Assembly: GCA_021733925.1 (NCBI GenBank)
Contig: JAIPJY010000033.1
Span: 1-64,000, forward strand
Length of the DNA: 64,000 nt
From: Prosthecobacter sp.
GTDB taxonomy: Bacteria > Verrucomicrobiota > Verrucomicrobiia > Verrucomicrobiales > Verrucomicrobiaceae
Direction of reading: 5' to 3'
The first letter of the stretch is position 1; each line of letters opens with the position of its first letter. The notes under the pieces are model-generated. The model saw only the letters and a program-made list of their open reading frames with translations. It was not told where the DNA came from and did not search any database. The translations under genes and the position numbers were made by a program. Shown in pieces: positions 1-10,525 of this stretch.

Positions 1-291
1 TCGCATGGGACAGCATCCGCCTGATTTGACGGGCAAACACACCAAAACCGCAACTCGCCCTCCGCCACTTTCGCGCCTCTCTCCCTGGCTACATCAAGGC
101 TTGCCCCTCATTCGGCACCGCCTATGGGATGGCTGTGAACTGAGAACTGAAAACTGAGAACTGAAAATTGGCCGGAGATGGGTGCCCGGGGAATGCGGGT
201 GAGGTGGGAGTGATGAAAGTCTTGGGGGATGGGTCCGGCTATTTTGCTGCTTGACCCCGGGCGGGGTACGAGGCAACTGCGGGAACCTACC
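1..291. other. Intergenic leader, no gene seen
   Basis: No convincing coding frame lies in the first 291 bases; open frames here are short, low-complexity and mostly antisense. The stretch holds a 14-bp tandem repeat (positions 139-166). The upstream gene is outside the window. Confidence 0.6.
139..166. repeat. Two perfect tandem copies of a 14-bp A-rich repeat
   Basis: The unit ACTGAGAACTGAAA occurs at 139-152 and again at 153-166, preceded by a related GTGAACTGAGA and followed by a decayed copy. It is non-coding and resembles other short tandem repeats seen in spacers of this window at 1592 and 28858. Confidence 0.75.
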
Positions 292-834
292 ATGAAGAAA
301 GTTTCCCTTTTTCTCCTGCTCACGAGCGCCCTGTCATTGATGAGCTGCGCCACGGCCTCCAAGCCACAACGCCAGCCGGTGGCGGGTGGTGAGATGGTTT
401 CCTTTCCCAGCGAGCAGATCTCGTTCTTTTTGCCAGACGGCTGGAAGGTGATGCCGAAAACGAAGGGCGAGGGACGGCTGCTGGGTGCGGCACATGATAA
501 CGGCGATCAGCCCGGGGGCATCGTGTTTGCTCTGATCACGGCGCCTGATTCCAGCCACAAGGGAGTCAAAGACCCTTATTTCATCAAGGATTACCAGCGC
601 GCCTGGAGCGCGAAGGGATTCACGAAGTTCAGCAAGCCGCAACTGGTGACGGTGGGCGGACGTGAGGCGATGCGCTGCGAAGCGCGCAAGCCGGAAACGA
701 ATCAATCCTTCTTGAACTACACGTTCATTGAGAAGGGGAAGATGGTCGGCCTGCTGTTTGCCTACTACGGCATGCCGATCTCGCGCGGTCCGGCGGTGCA
801 GCGGATTGTGGATTCGTTCTCGATCGCGCGGTAG
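292..834 (+). CDS. Small secreted lipoprotein of unknown function
   Basis: This 180-residue protein begins with a charged MKK, a hydrophobic stretch and a lipobox LMSC with the cysteine at residue 19, so it should be lipid-anchored outside the inner membrane. The ATG at 292 was chosen because it opens directly into this signal; the frame is open upstream to 229 but that part looks unlike protein. The mature part has a compact alternating pattern (FPSEQISFFLPDGWK near residues 40-54) recalling PsbP/Mog1-like or DUF1795-type folds, but I cannot assign it firmly. It stands alone, upstream of and convergent with the minus-strand ATP synthase operon. No enzymatic motif was recognised. Confidence 0.75.
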   Translation: MKKVSLFLLLTSALSLMSCATASKPQRQPVAGGEMVSFPSEQISFFLPDGWKVMPKTKGEGRLLGAAHDNGDQPGGIVFALITAPDSSHKGVKDPYFIKDYQRAWSAKGFTKFSKPQLVTVGGREAMRCEARKPETNQSFLNYTFIEKGKMVGLLFAYYGMPISRGPAVQRIVDSFSIAR

Positions 835-1085
835 GTGGGAAGGGCATCAGGTTGGCTGAATCTGAGGGAGGCTGCTGCTTTCGAGCGGGTTGTGATGGGC
901 GTGGGGGGCCCGGGTTTGCGAAGGGGCACCGGCTGCCATGTTTGAGTGTCTCTCGGTATGCGTGGGCTGAACCGGCCTGCGAAAGCGGTAGCTGCGTTCG
1001 TTCCTCACTTCGCAACCGCAGTCCATATCGGAGGCGTGAGCATGCGGGGCGTCACTGGCTGTTTCTCATTTCGCGACCGCAGTCC
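835..1085. other. Intergenic region with dispersed repeat, no gene
   Basis: Between the lipoprotein and the ATP synthase terminator there is no supportable gene. The stretch carries one copy of a 48-bp repeat (981-1028), a partial second copy (1065-1086) and G-rich low-complexity sequence around 895-915. Confidence 0.6.
981..1028 (+). repeat. Dispersed 48-bp intergenic repeat, copy A
   Basis: The segment starts GAAAGCGGTAGCTGCG and ends ACCGCAGTCCATAT. It matches the reverse complement of 40161-40208 at 44 of 48 positions by hand alignment. A truncated copy with CTCATTTCGCGACCGCAGTCCA follows at 1065-1086. Confidence 0.8.
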
Positions 1086-1086
1086 A
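1065..1086 (+). repeat. Partial copy of the 48-bp dispersed repeat
   Basis: The 22 bases match the distal half of the repeat at 981-1028 with two differences (CTCATTTCGCG against CTCACTTCGCA, then the shared ACCGCAGTCCA). It abuts the poly-A side of the ATP synthase terminator. Confidence 0.6.
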
Positions 1087-1118
1087 AAAAAAGACCATGA
1101 GATTGAAGTCTCATGGTC
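1086..1118 (-). terminator. Rho-independent terminator of the ATP synthase operon
   Basis: A perfect 10-bp stem, GACCATGAGA (1093-1102) with TCTCATGGTC (1109-1118), encloses a 6-nt loop. On the minus strand it is followed by seven T residues (complement of 1086-1092). It lies 39 bp beyond the atpC stop, so it should end the a-to-epsilon transcript. Confidence 0.93.
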
Positions 1119-1156
1119 CGCTGTGCTCAGGGGGGAGCGAATCTATGTAACCCAAA

Positions 1157-1573
1157 TCAAATGGTCTTGCGCTTGCGCTTGATGTTGAGATGGATGGTGG
1201 CGCGCTGAATGGCTGCCATGGCGGCGGCCACTTCTTCCTGATGTTCGCCGGGCTTGAGAGTTTCGAGGGACTTCTTCGCTCGGGCGATGGCTTCCTCAGT
1301 GGCTGCTTCGTCGATCTTGTCGGCGTCAATGGCGGCATCGGTGAGGATGCGGGTGACGGAGCCGGTCACTTCGACCAAGCCTTCGCCAACGGCCATTTCA
1401 ATCGTTTTGCCGCCTTTGGTGATGCGCAGCTCTCCGGGGACCAGGGTGGTCACCAAGTTGCTGTGAGCGGGCAGGACGCCCATTTCACCCTCATACCCCG
1501 GAAGCACGACGGTATCGACCTCATCGGAGTAGATGCGGGCTTCAGGGGTGACGATTTCCAATTTAAGAGGCAT
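1157..1573 (-). CDS. atpC: F1Fo ATP synthase subunit epsilon
   Basis: This 138-residue protein is the epsilon subunit of the F1 central stalk, which couples and regulates rotation. The N-terminal beta-sandwich carries the family signature LEIVTPEARIYSDEVDTVVLPG followed by GEMGVLPAHSNLV (about residues 4-42), and the C-terminal 50 residues are helical and charged (the regulatory hairpin). Its length is normal. It is the last gene of the atp operon, separated from atpD by 82 bp that contain a short AATGACGA repeat, and is followed by the operon terminator. ATG start; no Shine-Dalgarno is visible, as for most genes here. Confidence 0.97.
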   Translation of the reverse strand: MPLKLEIVTPEARIYSDEVDTVVLPGYEGEMGVLPAHSNLVTTLVPGELRITKGGKTIEMAVGEGLVEVTGSVTRILTDAAIDADKIDEAATEEAIARAKKSLETLKPGEHQEEVAAAMAAIQRATIHLNIKRKRKTI

Positions 1574-1591
1574 GGGCTAGGCTGAGCGGTT

Positions 1592-1620
1592 AATGACGAA
1601 TGACGAAATCAGAATGACGA
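1592..1620. repeat. AATGACGA short repeats in the atpD-atpC spacer
   Basis: Three copies of AATGACGA occur at 1592-1599, 1599-1606 and 1613-1620. They are non-coding and lie between two co-transcribed genes. The class resembles the tandem repeats at 139 and 28858. Confidence 0.65.
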
Positions 1621-1655
1621 TTGAATGCACTGCCACAGATGGGCAGCGCTGAAGC

Positions 1656-3152
<1,497 letters not shown>

Positions 3153-4031
3153 TTATTCAAGAGCCATCTTGGCGGTGGTGATTTCGAGGAGTTCGTTGGT
3201 GATCGCGGCCTGACGAAGCTTGTTATACTCAAGGCTGAGATCCTTGATCATCTGCTTGGCGTTGTCTGTGGCGTTCTTCATGGCCACCATCCGGCTGGAG
3301 TGCTCGGAGGCGCGTGATTCGAGCACCATCTGATACACGGTGTCGTTCACATACTGAGGCAGGACGGTTTCAAAGACGACCTGGGCGCTGGGTTCAAATT
3401 TGTACTCAAGAGTAGCCGCGGCAGCAGGGGTGATCTCGTGGCCGAAATCGCGCTTGCCACCCAAGGTCACCGGATTCACGGGCAGAAGCTGCTCGACCGA
3501 TGGAAGGATGGTGACGGTGTTGATGAAGTTGTTGAAGACGGCGAGCACCTTCTTGTATTCGCCCGTGCGATACTTATCCTGGATGAAGCGGCTGACTGCG
3601 CGCACTTCGGCGAACTTGGCAGGGTCCTTGATCGGGAAGTCAGCTAGGAGGGTGCGGCGCAGGCGGTTGATGGCCTGGACGGATTTACGGCCGATGGTGA
3701 CGTATTCCACTTCACCTTCGATCTGCGTGGTGAGGAGCTTCTTGAACAGGTTGGTGTTCAAGGCACCGCAGAGACCTTTGTCGGAGGCGATGAGGAGGAC
3801 GAGGGTCTTCTCACCTTTGCCTTCGGCGAAGAAGGGGTGGATGCCTTCTTCGGCATGCACCTTCAGATTCACGAGGACCTTGTTGAGCATCTCGGCGTAG
3901 GCACGGCCATGGCTGGCCTGGTCCTGCGCTTTTTTCATCTTCGCAGCCGCGACGAGCTGCATGGCCTTGGTGATCTGGGCCGTGTTTTTGACCGATTTGA
4001 TTCGGCGTCTGATGTCGCGGGTGGAGGGCAT
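3153..4031 (-). CDS. atpG: F1Fo ATP synthase subunit gamma
   Basis: The 292-residue gamma subunit forms the rotating shaft of F1. The N-terminal helix MPSTRDIRRRIKSVKNTAQITKAM and the C-terminal helix with SRMVAMKNATDNAKQMIKDL, ending EITTAKMALE, are the conserved coiled-coil pair. The central part shows the family's LIASDKGLCGALNTNLFK motif. Length matches the family (about 287-290). It lies between atpA (43 bp upstream) and atpD (39 bp downstream) in the operon. Confidence 0.97.
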   Translation of the reverse strand: MPSTRDIRRRIKSVKNTAQITKAMQLVAAAKMKKAQDQASHGRAYAEMLNKVLVNLKVHAEEGIHPFFAEGKGEKTLVLLIASDKGLCGALNTNLFKKLLTTQIEGEVEYVTIGRKSVQAINRLRRTLLADFPIKDPAKFAEVRAVSRFIQDKYRTGEYKKVLAVFNNFINTVTILPSVEQLLPVNPVTLGGKRDFGHEITPAAAATLEYKFEPSAQVVFETVLPQYVNDTVYQMVLESRASEHSSRMVAMKNATDNAKQMIKDLSLEYNKLRQAAITNELLEITTAKMALE

Positions 4032-4074
4032 GTGAGCGGGGAGCTAGGAGCGTGTAGCAGAAAACCGGAGAACT

Positions 4075-5604
<1,530 letters not shown>

Positions 5605-5652
5605 GGTATTGCTTGTTTGAAAAAACTGAGAGAGGGGCTGAGGGCGGGAAAA

Positions 5653-6051
5653 TTAAGCGGAAAGGGATTCGGACAGGGCTTTGAGGCGGGCTTTGACACT
5701 GCCATCCCAAACGTCGGAACCGACTTTGACGCGGATGCCGCCAAGCAGTTCTGGATTGACACTGAAATTGAGGGTGAGCGGGCGGCCATACTTCTTGGAG
5801 AGGCTGGCCTGAAGCTCGGACTGGGTGGCAGGAGTCAGGGCGGTGGCGCTTTCCACTCCGGCAAGCTGACGATCCACTTCATTGGCCACGAGGCGGGCAA
5901 AGGCATCGAGGATGCCGATGTAGCCACGGGGCTTGTTTTTAGCGACCGTGCTGACCACTGTGCGCACGCGGGACTCGTCCATTTTCCCGTCTGCGATACA
6001 GGCGCGGAAAAGCTGGCGGGAGGTGCGGCGGGCTTCCTTGGTGATCTTCAT
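5653..6051 (-). CDS. atpH: F1Fo ATP synthase subunit delta, short form
   Basis: At 132 residues this delta (OSCP) subunit, which links the peripheral stalk to F1, is clearly shorter than the usual 175-180. The C-terminal half keeps the family pattern (SLSKKYGRPLTLNFSVNPELLGGIRVKVGSDVWDGSV), the strand-helix region contacting subunit b. The N-terminal helical bundle that binds alpha is reduced. Identity rests on this C-terminal motif and on the position between atpF and atpA. No frameshift is apparent, because the start follows atpF by only 21 bp. It is probably a lineage-specific short form and not a broken gene. Confidence 0.92.
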   Translation of the reverse strand: MKITKEARRTSRQLFRACIADGKMDESRVRTVVSTVAKNKPRGYIGILDAFARLVANEVDRQLAGVESATALTPATQSELQASLSKKYGRPLTLNFSVNPELLGGIRVKVGSDVWDGSVKARLKALSESLSA

Positions 6052-6072
6052 GGTGGTGAAGCGGAGAGAAAA

Positions 6073-6612
6073 TTAGGCGGAGACCTGGGCGGAGGTTTCC
6101 TGATTGATGCGGGTCTGGTCGTCGGTGTTGAGGACCTTGCCGGTGACACGGCTGGTGGCGTCAGAGACCATGCGGCCGAACTCACGCTTGAGCTGGGACA
6201 TGAGCTGCTCCTGTTCGAGCTGCGCGGCTTCACGAGCCTTGGTGATGATGGTGTTGGCGGAGGAAACGGCCTCCTGCTGGCGGCGCTCCTGGATGGCCTT
6301 GGCGGCGTCATCGGCTTCCTTCACGAGGCGGGCTGCATCAGCCTCTGCCTTGTCGAGAATGGCCTGGGAGTTCTGCTTGGCCTCGGCGGCGTCACGGGCG
6401 ATTTTTTCGAGCTTCGCTTCGCCATCGGCGATGCGCTGACGGCGCTGCTCCAGCATGCCGAGGATGGGGCCGAAGGCGTATTTCTTGAGGATCATGAAGA
6501 CGATCCAGAAGATGATCACCTGGGCGAAAAACTTCGACCACGCGAGGCCGAATTGACCAACAAATGCATCAAGGGCACCGGCGGCAATGATTGTGGGCGT
6601 GGTGAGAGTCAT
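6073..6612 (-). CDS. atpF: F1Fo ATP synthase subunit b
   Basis: The membrane-anchored peripheral stalk subunit, 179 residues from the ATG at 6612. The frame extends upstream only through a TTG at 6663. A single transmembrane helix (about residues 28-42, FFAQVIIFWIVFMIL) is followed by a long charged coiled coil rich in E, K, A and Q, typical of subunit b. Only one b-type gene is present, so the stalk is probably a b homodimer. It lies 92 bp after atpE and directly before atpH. Confidence 0.95.
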   Translation of the reverse strand: MTLTTPTIIAAGALDAFVGQFGLAWSKFFAQVIIFWIVFMILKKYAFGPILGMLEQRRQRIADGEAKLEKIARDAAEAKQNSQAILDKAEADAARLVKEADDAAKAIQERRQQEAVSSANTIITKAREAAQLEQEQLMSQLKREFGRMVSDATSRVTGKVLNTDDQTRINQETSAQVSA

Positions 6613-6704
6613 AAGAGGCGCGATAGTGGACAGATGAAATACTGAATTGATGGTCGAGAACAAAGGGCGGCGGATTGCGAGATGCGATCCGCCGCCAAGG
6701 AATG

Positions 6705-6962
6705 TTACTTGATACCGCCAAGGTAGGCGATAATGCCAAGGCCTTCAGCGAGGGCCATGCCGATGATGCTCAGGGTGAGGATGTTGCCGAAAGCGCCAGG
6801 ATTGCGGCCGACGGCTTCCACGGCTTTCGAGCCGATAAGACCGACGCCGATTGCGGCACCAGCGCCACCGAGACCACCAGTCATGCCGAGAGAAGCGGCG
6901 GTTTGAAGTTGTTCAGCATGGGCTGCTGCAGCCTGGGCCATTGAGATGAGTTCCATTGTCAT
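6705..6962 (-). CDS. atpE: F1Fo ATP synthase subunit c
   Basis: An 85-residue proteolipid that forms the rotating membrane ring. Two hydrophobic helices flank the polar loop GRNPG (residues 52-56), and the ion-binding carboxylate is Glu73 in MALAEGLGI. Helix 1 has IGVGLIGSKAVEA, lacking the glutamine typical of sodium-binding rings, so proton coupling is the simpler reading (inference). ATG at 6962 or 6956 is the likely start; the longer frame to 7028 adds a basic, non-hydrophobic stretch unlike the family. It lies between atpB and atpF. Confidence 0.96.
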   Translation of the reverse strand: MTMELISMAQAAAAHAEQLQTAASLGMTGGLGGAGAAIGVGLIGSKAVEAVGRNPGAFGNILTLSIIGMALAEGLGIIAYLGGIK

Positions 6963-6999
6963 AATGTTAGTCGTGTTTGGTTTGTTGTGTCGCCAGCGT

Positions 7000-7016
7000 C
7001 CACGCGTTGCGCATGG
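7000..7016 (-). other. Small stem-loop in the atpB-atpE spacer
   Basis: On the minus strand CCATGCG, a CAA loop and CGCGTGG can pair over 7 bp with one G-U. There is no T-run, so it is not a terminator. It could protect or separate the atpE message, but that is speculation. Confidence 0.3.
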
Positions 7017-7036
7017 TCCCGCGAGCAAATTCGAGA

Positions 7037-7948
7037 TTAATGATGCTCTTCCTCATGACCGTGATCGTCATGAGTGGTGGACAGCTGGATGTAAACCGAG
7101 CAGAGCAGAGTGAAGACGATCGCCTGGAGCAGGCCGACGAGCAGTTCCATGAAGTAGAACGGCAGGGGGAGGATGATGCTGCCCAGGAAGCTGCCAATCG
7201 CGCCGGTACCATTCATCATGTCGCTCATGGCATGAATCACATTTTCACCCGCGAAGATGTTGCCGTACAAGCGGATGGAAAGCGTGACGGGGCGGATGAC
7301 GATGGAGACGACTTCAATGACACCAACAAAAAGGAAAACCACGGCGACCACCATGCCCATGACTCCTTTAAGACCACCCTTGGGTCCGAAAGTGTGAACG
7401 ATGAAGCCCCAGACGCCGATTTCCTTGATCGTGAGGAACAGCCAGACAAGGAAGGATGAAACTGCGATGCCAACGGTTGCATTAAGGTCTGCCGTAGGCG
7501 GGCGAAGCAGCGGGTCGTGAGCCGCATCAATGGACAGAAAACCTGTTCCTTTCCCCCAGCCGATGGTGCCCACGCCTGGCAGCAGGCCGAACCAGTTCGA
7601 GATGAGAATGTAGATAAAGAGCGTGCCAAGCAGAGGGAATGCGAGGCGGGCCTGTTTTTCACCCACGATACCGACGACCTGATTGTAGAGAAACTCGACG
7701 ATGAATTCGAGGAAGTTCTGCGCCTTGTGCGGCACCAGGGTCATGTTCTTGGTCGCCTTGCGGGAGAACCAAAGAACGATGCCCATAACAACGAGAGCGA
7801 CCAACACCGAATTGGTGACGAAACTCAGGGTGCTGGTTTCTGTAAACAAGCCGGATGCATAGCTGTGCACGTTTGCGAGCAGCGGCGGCAGGGAGGCTTG
7901 TTGAGAGAGAAAGGACGACATGTGAGTAGGGTCTGCCGGGGATGGCAT
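7037..7948 (-). CDS. atpB: F1Fo ATP synthase subunit a
   Basis: The stator channel subunit of Fo, 303 residues with at least five hydrophobic helices. The essential arginine of helix 4 is visible as Arg226 in VTLSIRLYGNIFAGE, and the preceding family segment PHKAQNFLEFIVEF is at about residues 73-86. The C-terminus is histidine- and glutamate-rich (THDDHGHEEEHH). Two ATG starts are possible, 7948 and 7921; neither has a Shine-Dalgarno and both follow GACCCTAC. It is the first gene of the operon; no atpI/atpQ gene lies upstream in the window. Confidence 0.96.
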   Translation of the reverse strand: MPSPADPTHMSSFLSQQASLPPLLANVHSYASGLFTETSTLSFVTNSVLVALVVMGIVLWFSRKATKNMTLVPHKAQNFLEFIVEFLYNQVVGIVGEKQARLAFPLLGTLFIYILISNWFGLLPGVGTIGWGKGTGFLSIDAAHDPLLRPPTADLNATVGIAVSSFLVWLFLTIKEIGVWGFIVHTFGPKGGLKGVMGMVVAVVFLFVGVIEVVSIVIRPVTLSIRLYGNIFAGENVIHAMSDMMNGTGAIGSFLGSIILPLPFYFMELLVGLLQAIVFTLLCSVYIQLSTTHDDHGHEEEHH

Positions 7949-7978
7949 GCGTAGGGTCTAACCGGGATCGGGGGAGCT

Positions 7979-8007
7979 TTTTTAGCCACATGAGAGGGTA
8001 TAGGCAA
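7979..8007 (-). promoter_or_regulatory. Candidate sigma70-type promoter of the atp operon
   Basis: On the minus strand TTGCCT (8007-8002) is followed by a 17-bp spacer and TAAAAA (7984-7979). Transcription would start near 7972, leaving a leader of about 24 nt to the first ATG or 51 nt to the second. The Crp-like palindrome sits just upstream, centred near -51. Confidence 0.45.
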
Positions 8008-8013
8008 GCCCTA

Positions 8014-8033
8014 TTTGTGAAAAATTTCACAAA
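8014..8033. promoter_or_regulatory. Crp/Fnr-like palindromic operator upstream of atpB
   Basis: The 20-bp sequence TTTGTGAAAAATTTCACAAA has perfect 9-bp arms around an AA centre and contains TGTGA-N6-TCACA, the exact core of the enterobacterial Crp consensus. It lies immediately upstream of the predicted atpB -35 box. The regulator is not encoded in the window. Confidence 0.55.
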
Positions 8034-8378
8034 GTCGCCATTCTCCTCGTGGTGGATGCCCAAACTGCCGCCTTGGGCCGCATGCCCTGCAGCCCATTTT
8101 ATGGCGAAAAAAGGGCTCTTTGGGGTGGCTGCAAAAGTTTGGCGGCGTTGTCAGAGCTGGCGCTACAAGAAATTATCCGCAAATGGCTCTGAAATTTACT
8201 TTGTTGAGCGGCGCGCGCCTGGACGGAGACCGCCGAGTTCAAGTGCAACGAGGGCCAGGCGTACACCCTGCCATTGCGCATTTTTTTGCCGCAGATCGGA
8301 ATTTTGTCAGGAACCATCCGGATTTGAATAAGTGAGGTCAAAGTCTCGACATCCCATCCGCCTCGTGCGAGCGTCTCC

Positions 8379-10424
8379 ATGATGTTGTCCCACTCTTGTA
8401 GTATCGCCTTTTTTGCCCTCGCCTTGCTGGTTGCACCGGTCAATGCCGCAGTGAAATCGAAGGCAAGGGTGGTTTCCGCAGAGGGAAAGCCGAATGTGAT
8501 CTTCATCATCGCGGATGATCTGCGTGATTACGCCGCCTGGATGGGCGGGCACCCGCAGTCAGTGACGCCCAACATGGACCGACTGGCGAAAATGGGCATG
8601 CGCTTCACCAATGCGCACTGCAATTACGCGCTGTGCAATCCTTCCCGTACCTCCCTCCTCACGGGCATGCTGCCGTCCTCGAGCGGTGTGTTTGGCAATG
8701 AGCAGGACTGGCGGCGCAGTGTGCAGATCGCAGGCAAGCCGACGCTGCCGGAGCATTTCAAGGCCCGGGGCTACACGACGGCTGCGGCAGGGAAAATCTT
8801 CCACGCCAATCACGGCGGGCCCGAAGGCCGACTTGCCGGATGGCATGGGGGACGGCGTGGTTTTGAACTGGATGCGGCCTGGGACCTGCGCTTTCCGCAG
8901 GCGGGTGTGCAGATTCCGGATCTGCCGGTGCACACAGGACAGAACTTCAACGGGCTCAACATCTGGCACTGGGACTGGGGTGGTATTCCTGTCGCGGAAG
9001 AAAAGACCGACGACGGCCAGATCGCGACGTTTGCCGCTGAGTTTCTGACGCAAAAGCAGAAGAAACCGTTCTTCCTCGCGCTGGGGCTCTACCGCCCGCA
9101 TTCACCGTGGTATGTGCCGCAGAAGTACTTCGATGCGCTGCCGCTTGATTCGATCAAGGTGCCGGAAGTGAAGGCGGATGATCTAGATGATGTTCCTGCC
9201 ATTGCGAAAACGCATCTTAAGGAAGGATTGCACAAACAGATCCTCGAAAAGAACCTTTGGAAGGACGCTGTGCGCGCCTACCTGGCCAACGTGGCGTTTT
9301 GCGATGCCATGCTGGGACGCATTCTGGAAGCTGTGGAAAAGGGGCCGAACGCGAAGAACACGATCATCGTTTTCACCTCTGATCACGGCTGGTATCTCGG
9401 GGAAAAGCAGATGTGGCACAAAGGCAAGCTCTGGGAGCCAACGACGCGCGTGCCGCTCTCGATCTACGCTCCAGGTGTCACCCAGCCGGACAGCCTTTCA
9501 GCGCAGCCCGTGGCTCTCATTGATCTCTATCCCACGCTGTGTGATCTCACCAAGCTGCCGCTGCCGGAGCATCTGGACGGCAGCAGTCTGAAGCCGCTGT
9601 TGCTGGACCCGGCGACCAAGCGCGACCGACCCGCCATCACCTGCATGAACGGTGGCAAAAACGCAGGGTATGCCGCGCGCGATGAACGCTGGCGCTACAT
9701 TCGCTACGCGGATGGCAGCGAGGAACTCTACGATCATCAAGCCGATCCGCACGAATGGACGAACCTCGCCTCGAAGCCGGAGTACGCGGCGCTGAAGTCC
9801 ACGCTGGCAGGCTTTTTCCCGAAGGAATTCAGGAGCGCCGTGCGTCCGGTGGCTGAAATCATCGGTGCCGCCAGCCCCGCGGGTTCGGTCGATTTGATGT
9901 TGAACATCGGCGATGTGCTCAGCGCAGCCGAGGCGCCGAAGCTGCAGGGCAGGGGTGTTTTCATGGATGCCTCCTTTGAGTTTGATCCGCTGGTGGACCA
10001 GGACAGCACGCTGCTGGCCCAGGGGGACGAGCAGTCCGGCTATGTCCTGCATCTCGTGGCCGCCCAGCCCACGCTGACCGTGTTTGTGAACGGCAAGAGC
10101 ACGACCATCAGCGGCGCAGCGCTTGAGAAGGGCCGGGTGAACATGCGTGCGCAAATTGACACCGGTGGTGTCATCACGCTCGCTGTTCCAGGACACAGCG
10201 AGGTGCTGGCCGTGGCGCCCTTTGAACAAGGATTCCCCCAGGAACCCAAAGCGGGCATCGCCGCCGGGCAGAGCTTCGGGATTTTGAAGCTCGCCCAGTA
10301 TCCCAACAGCACGCCGTTTGACGGTGTGGTTTACCGTTTGAAGCTGACGATTCTCCCTACGCATAAGGTGTCCGCGCAGCCTGCCCCGCCACCCGCCGCC
10401 CCGGCGTCGGACAAAGTTCCGTAG
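8379..10424 (+). CDS. Secreted sulfatase with C-terminal extension (iduronate-2-sulfatase-like)
   Basis: This 681-residue protein has an N-terminal signal peptide (hydrophobic residues about 9-23, ending VNA-A) and a type I sulfatase core beginning PNVIFIIADDLRD. The formylglycine motif CNPSR has its modifiable cysteine at residue 86. The metal-site segment FTSDHGWYLGE and the GKLWEP region also match the family, and DLRD with the H-K-G-K region recalls iduronate-2-sulfatases (subfamily S1_7-like; recognition only). Residues from about 500 onward form an extra domain, ending in a Pro/Ala-rich tail, that is not part of a standard sulfatase and may bind carbohydrate or surface. It should hydrolyse sulfate esters on glycans in the periplasm or outside the cell. 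It is divergent from atpB. Confidence 0.9.
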   Translation: MMLSHSCSIAFFALALLVAPVNAAVKSKARVVSAEGKPNVIFIIADDLRDYAAWMGGHPQSVTPNMDRLAKMGMRFTNAHCNYALCNPSRTSLLTGMLPSSSGVFGNEQDWRRSVQIAGKPTLPEHFKARGYTTAAAGKIFHANHGGPEGRLAGWHGGRRGFELDAAWDLRFPQAGVQIPDLPVHTGQNFNGLNIWHWDWGGIPVAEEKTDDGQIATFAAEFLTQKQKKPFFLALGLYRPHSPWYVPQKYFDALPLDSIKVPEVKADDLDDVPAIAKTHLKEGLHKQILEKNLWKDAVRAYLANVAFCDAMLGRILEAVEKGPNAKNTIIVFTSDHGWYLGEKQMWHKGKLWEPTTRVPLSIYAPGVTQPDSLSAQPVALIDLYPTLCDLTKLPLPEHLDGSSLKPLLLDPATKRDRPAITCMNGGKNAGYAARDERWRYIRYADGSEELYDHQADPHEWTNLASKPEYAALKSTLAGFFPKEFRSAVRPVAEIIGAASPAGSVDLMLNIGDVLSAAEAPKLQGRGVFMDASFEFDPLVDQDSTLLAQGDEQSGYVLHLVAAQPTLTVFVNGKSTTISGAALEKGRVNMRAQIDTGGVITLAVPGHSEVLAVAPFEQGFPQEPKAGIAAGQSFGILKLAQYPNSTPFDGVVYRLKLTILPTHKVSAQPAPPPAAPASDKVP

Positions 10425-10525
10425 CGGGCGCTCAGGTGCTCTGATGCTTCATTTATCAATTTCCGCACATCAATAGTGCTGGTGCGTGAACATTCGTGAG
10501 TTAAAGACTCTCCCACCCAAAAAAC

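Larger units (their letters stand above)
7949..8378. other. 430-bp divergent intergenic region, atpB / sulfatase
   Basis: This region separates the atp operon from the divergent sulfatase gene. It holds a candidate promoter (7979-8007) and an operator-like palindrome (8014-8033) for atpB. From about 8040 to 8378 I see no supportable gene or RNA; the open frames there are antisense or low-complexity. Confidence 0.6.

Noticed and set aside
10425-10525. preQ1 riboswitch before queD
   Set aside because: No preQ1-I type stem with the A-rich tail is visible in the 101-bp spacer.
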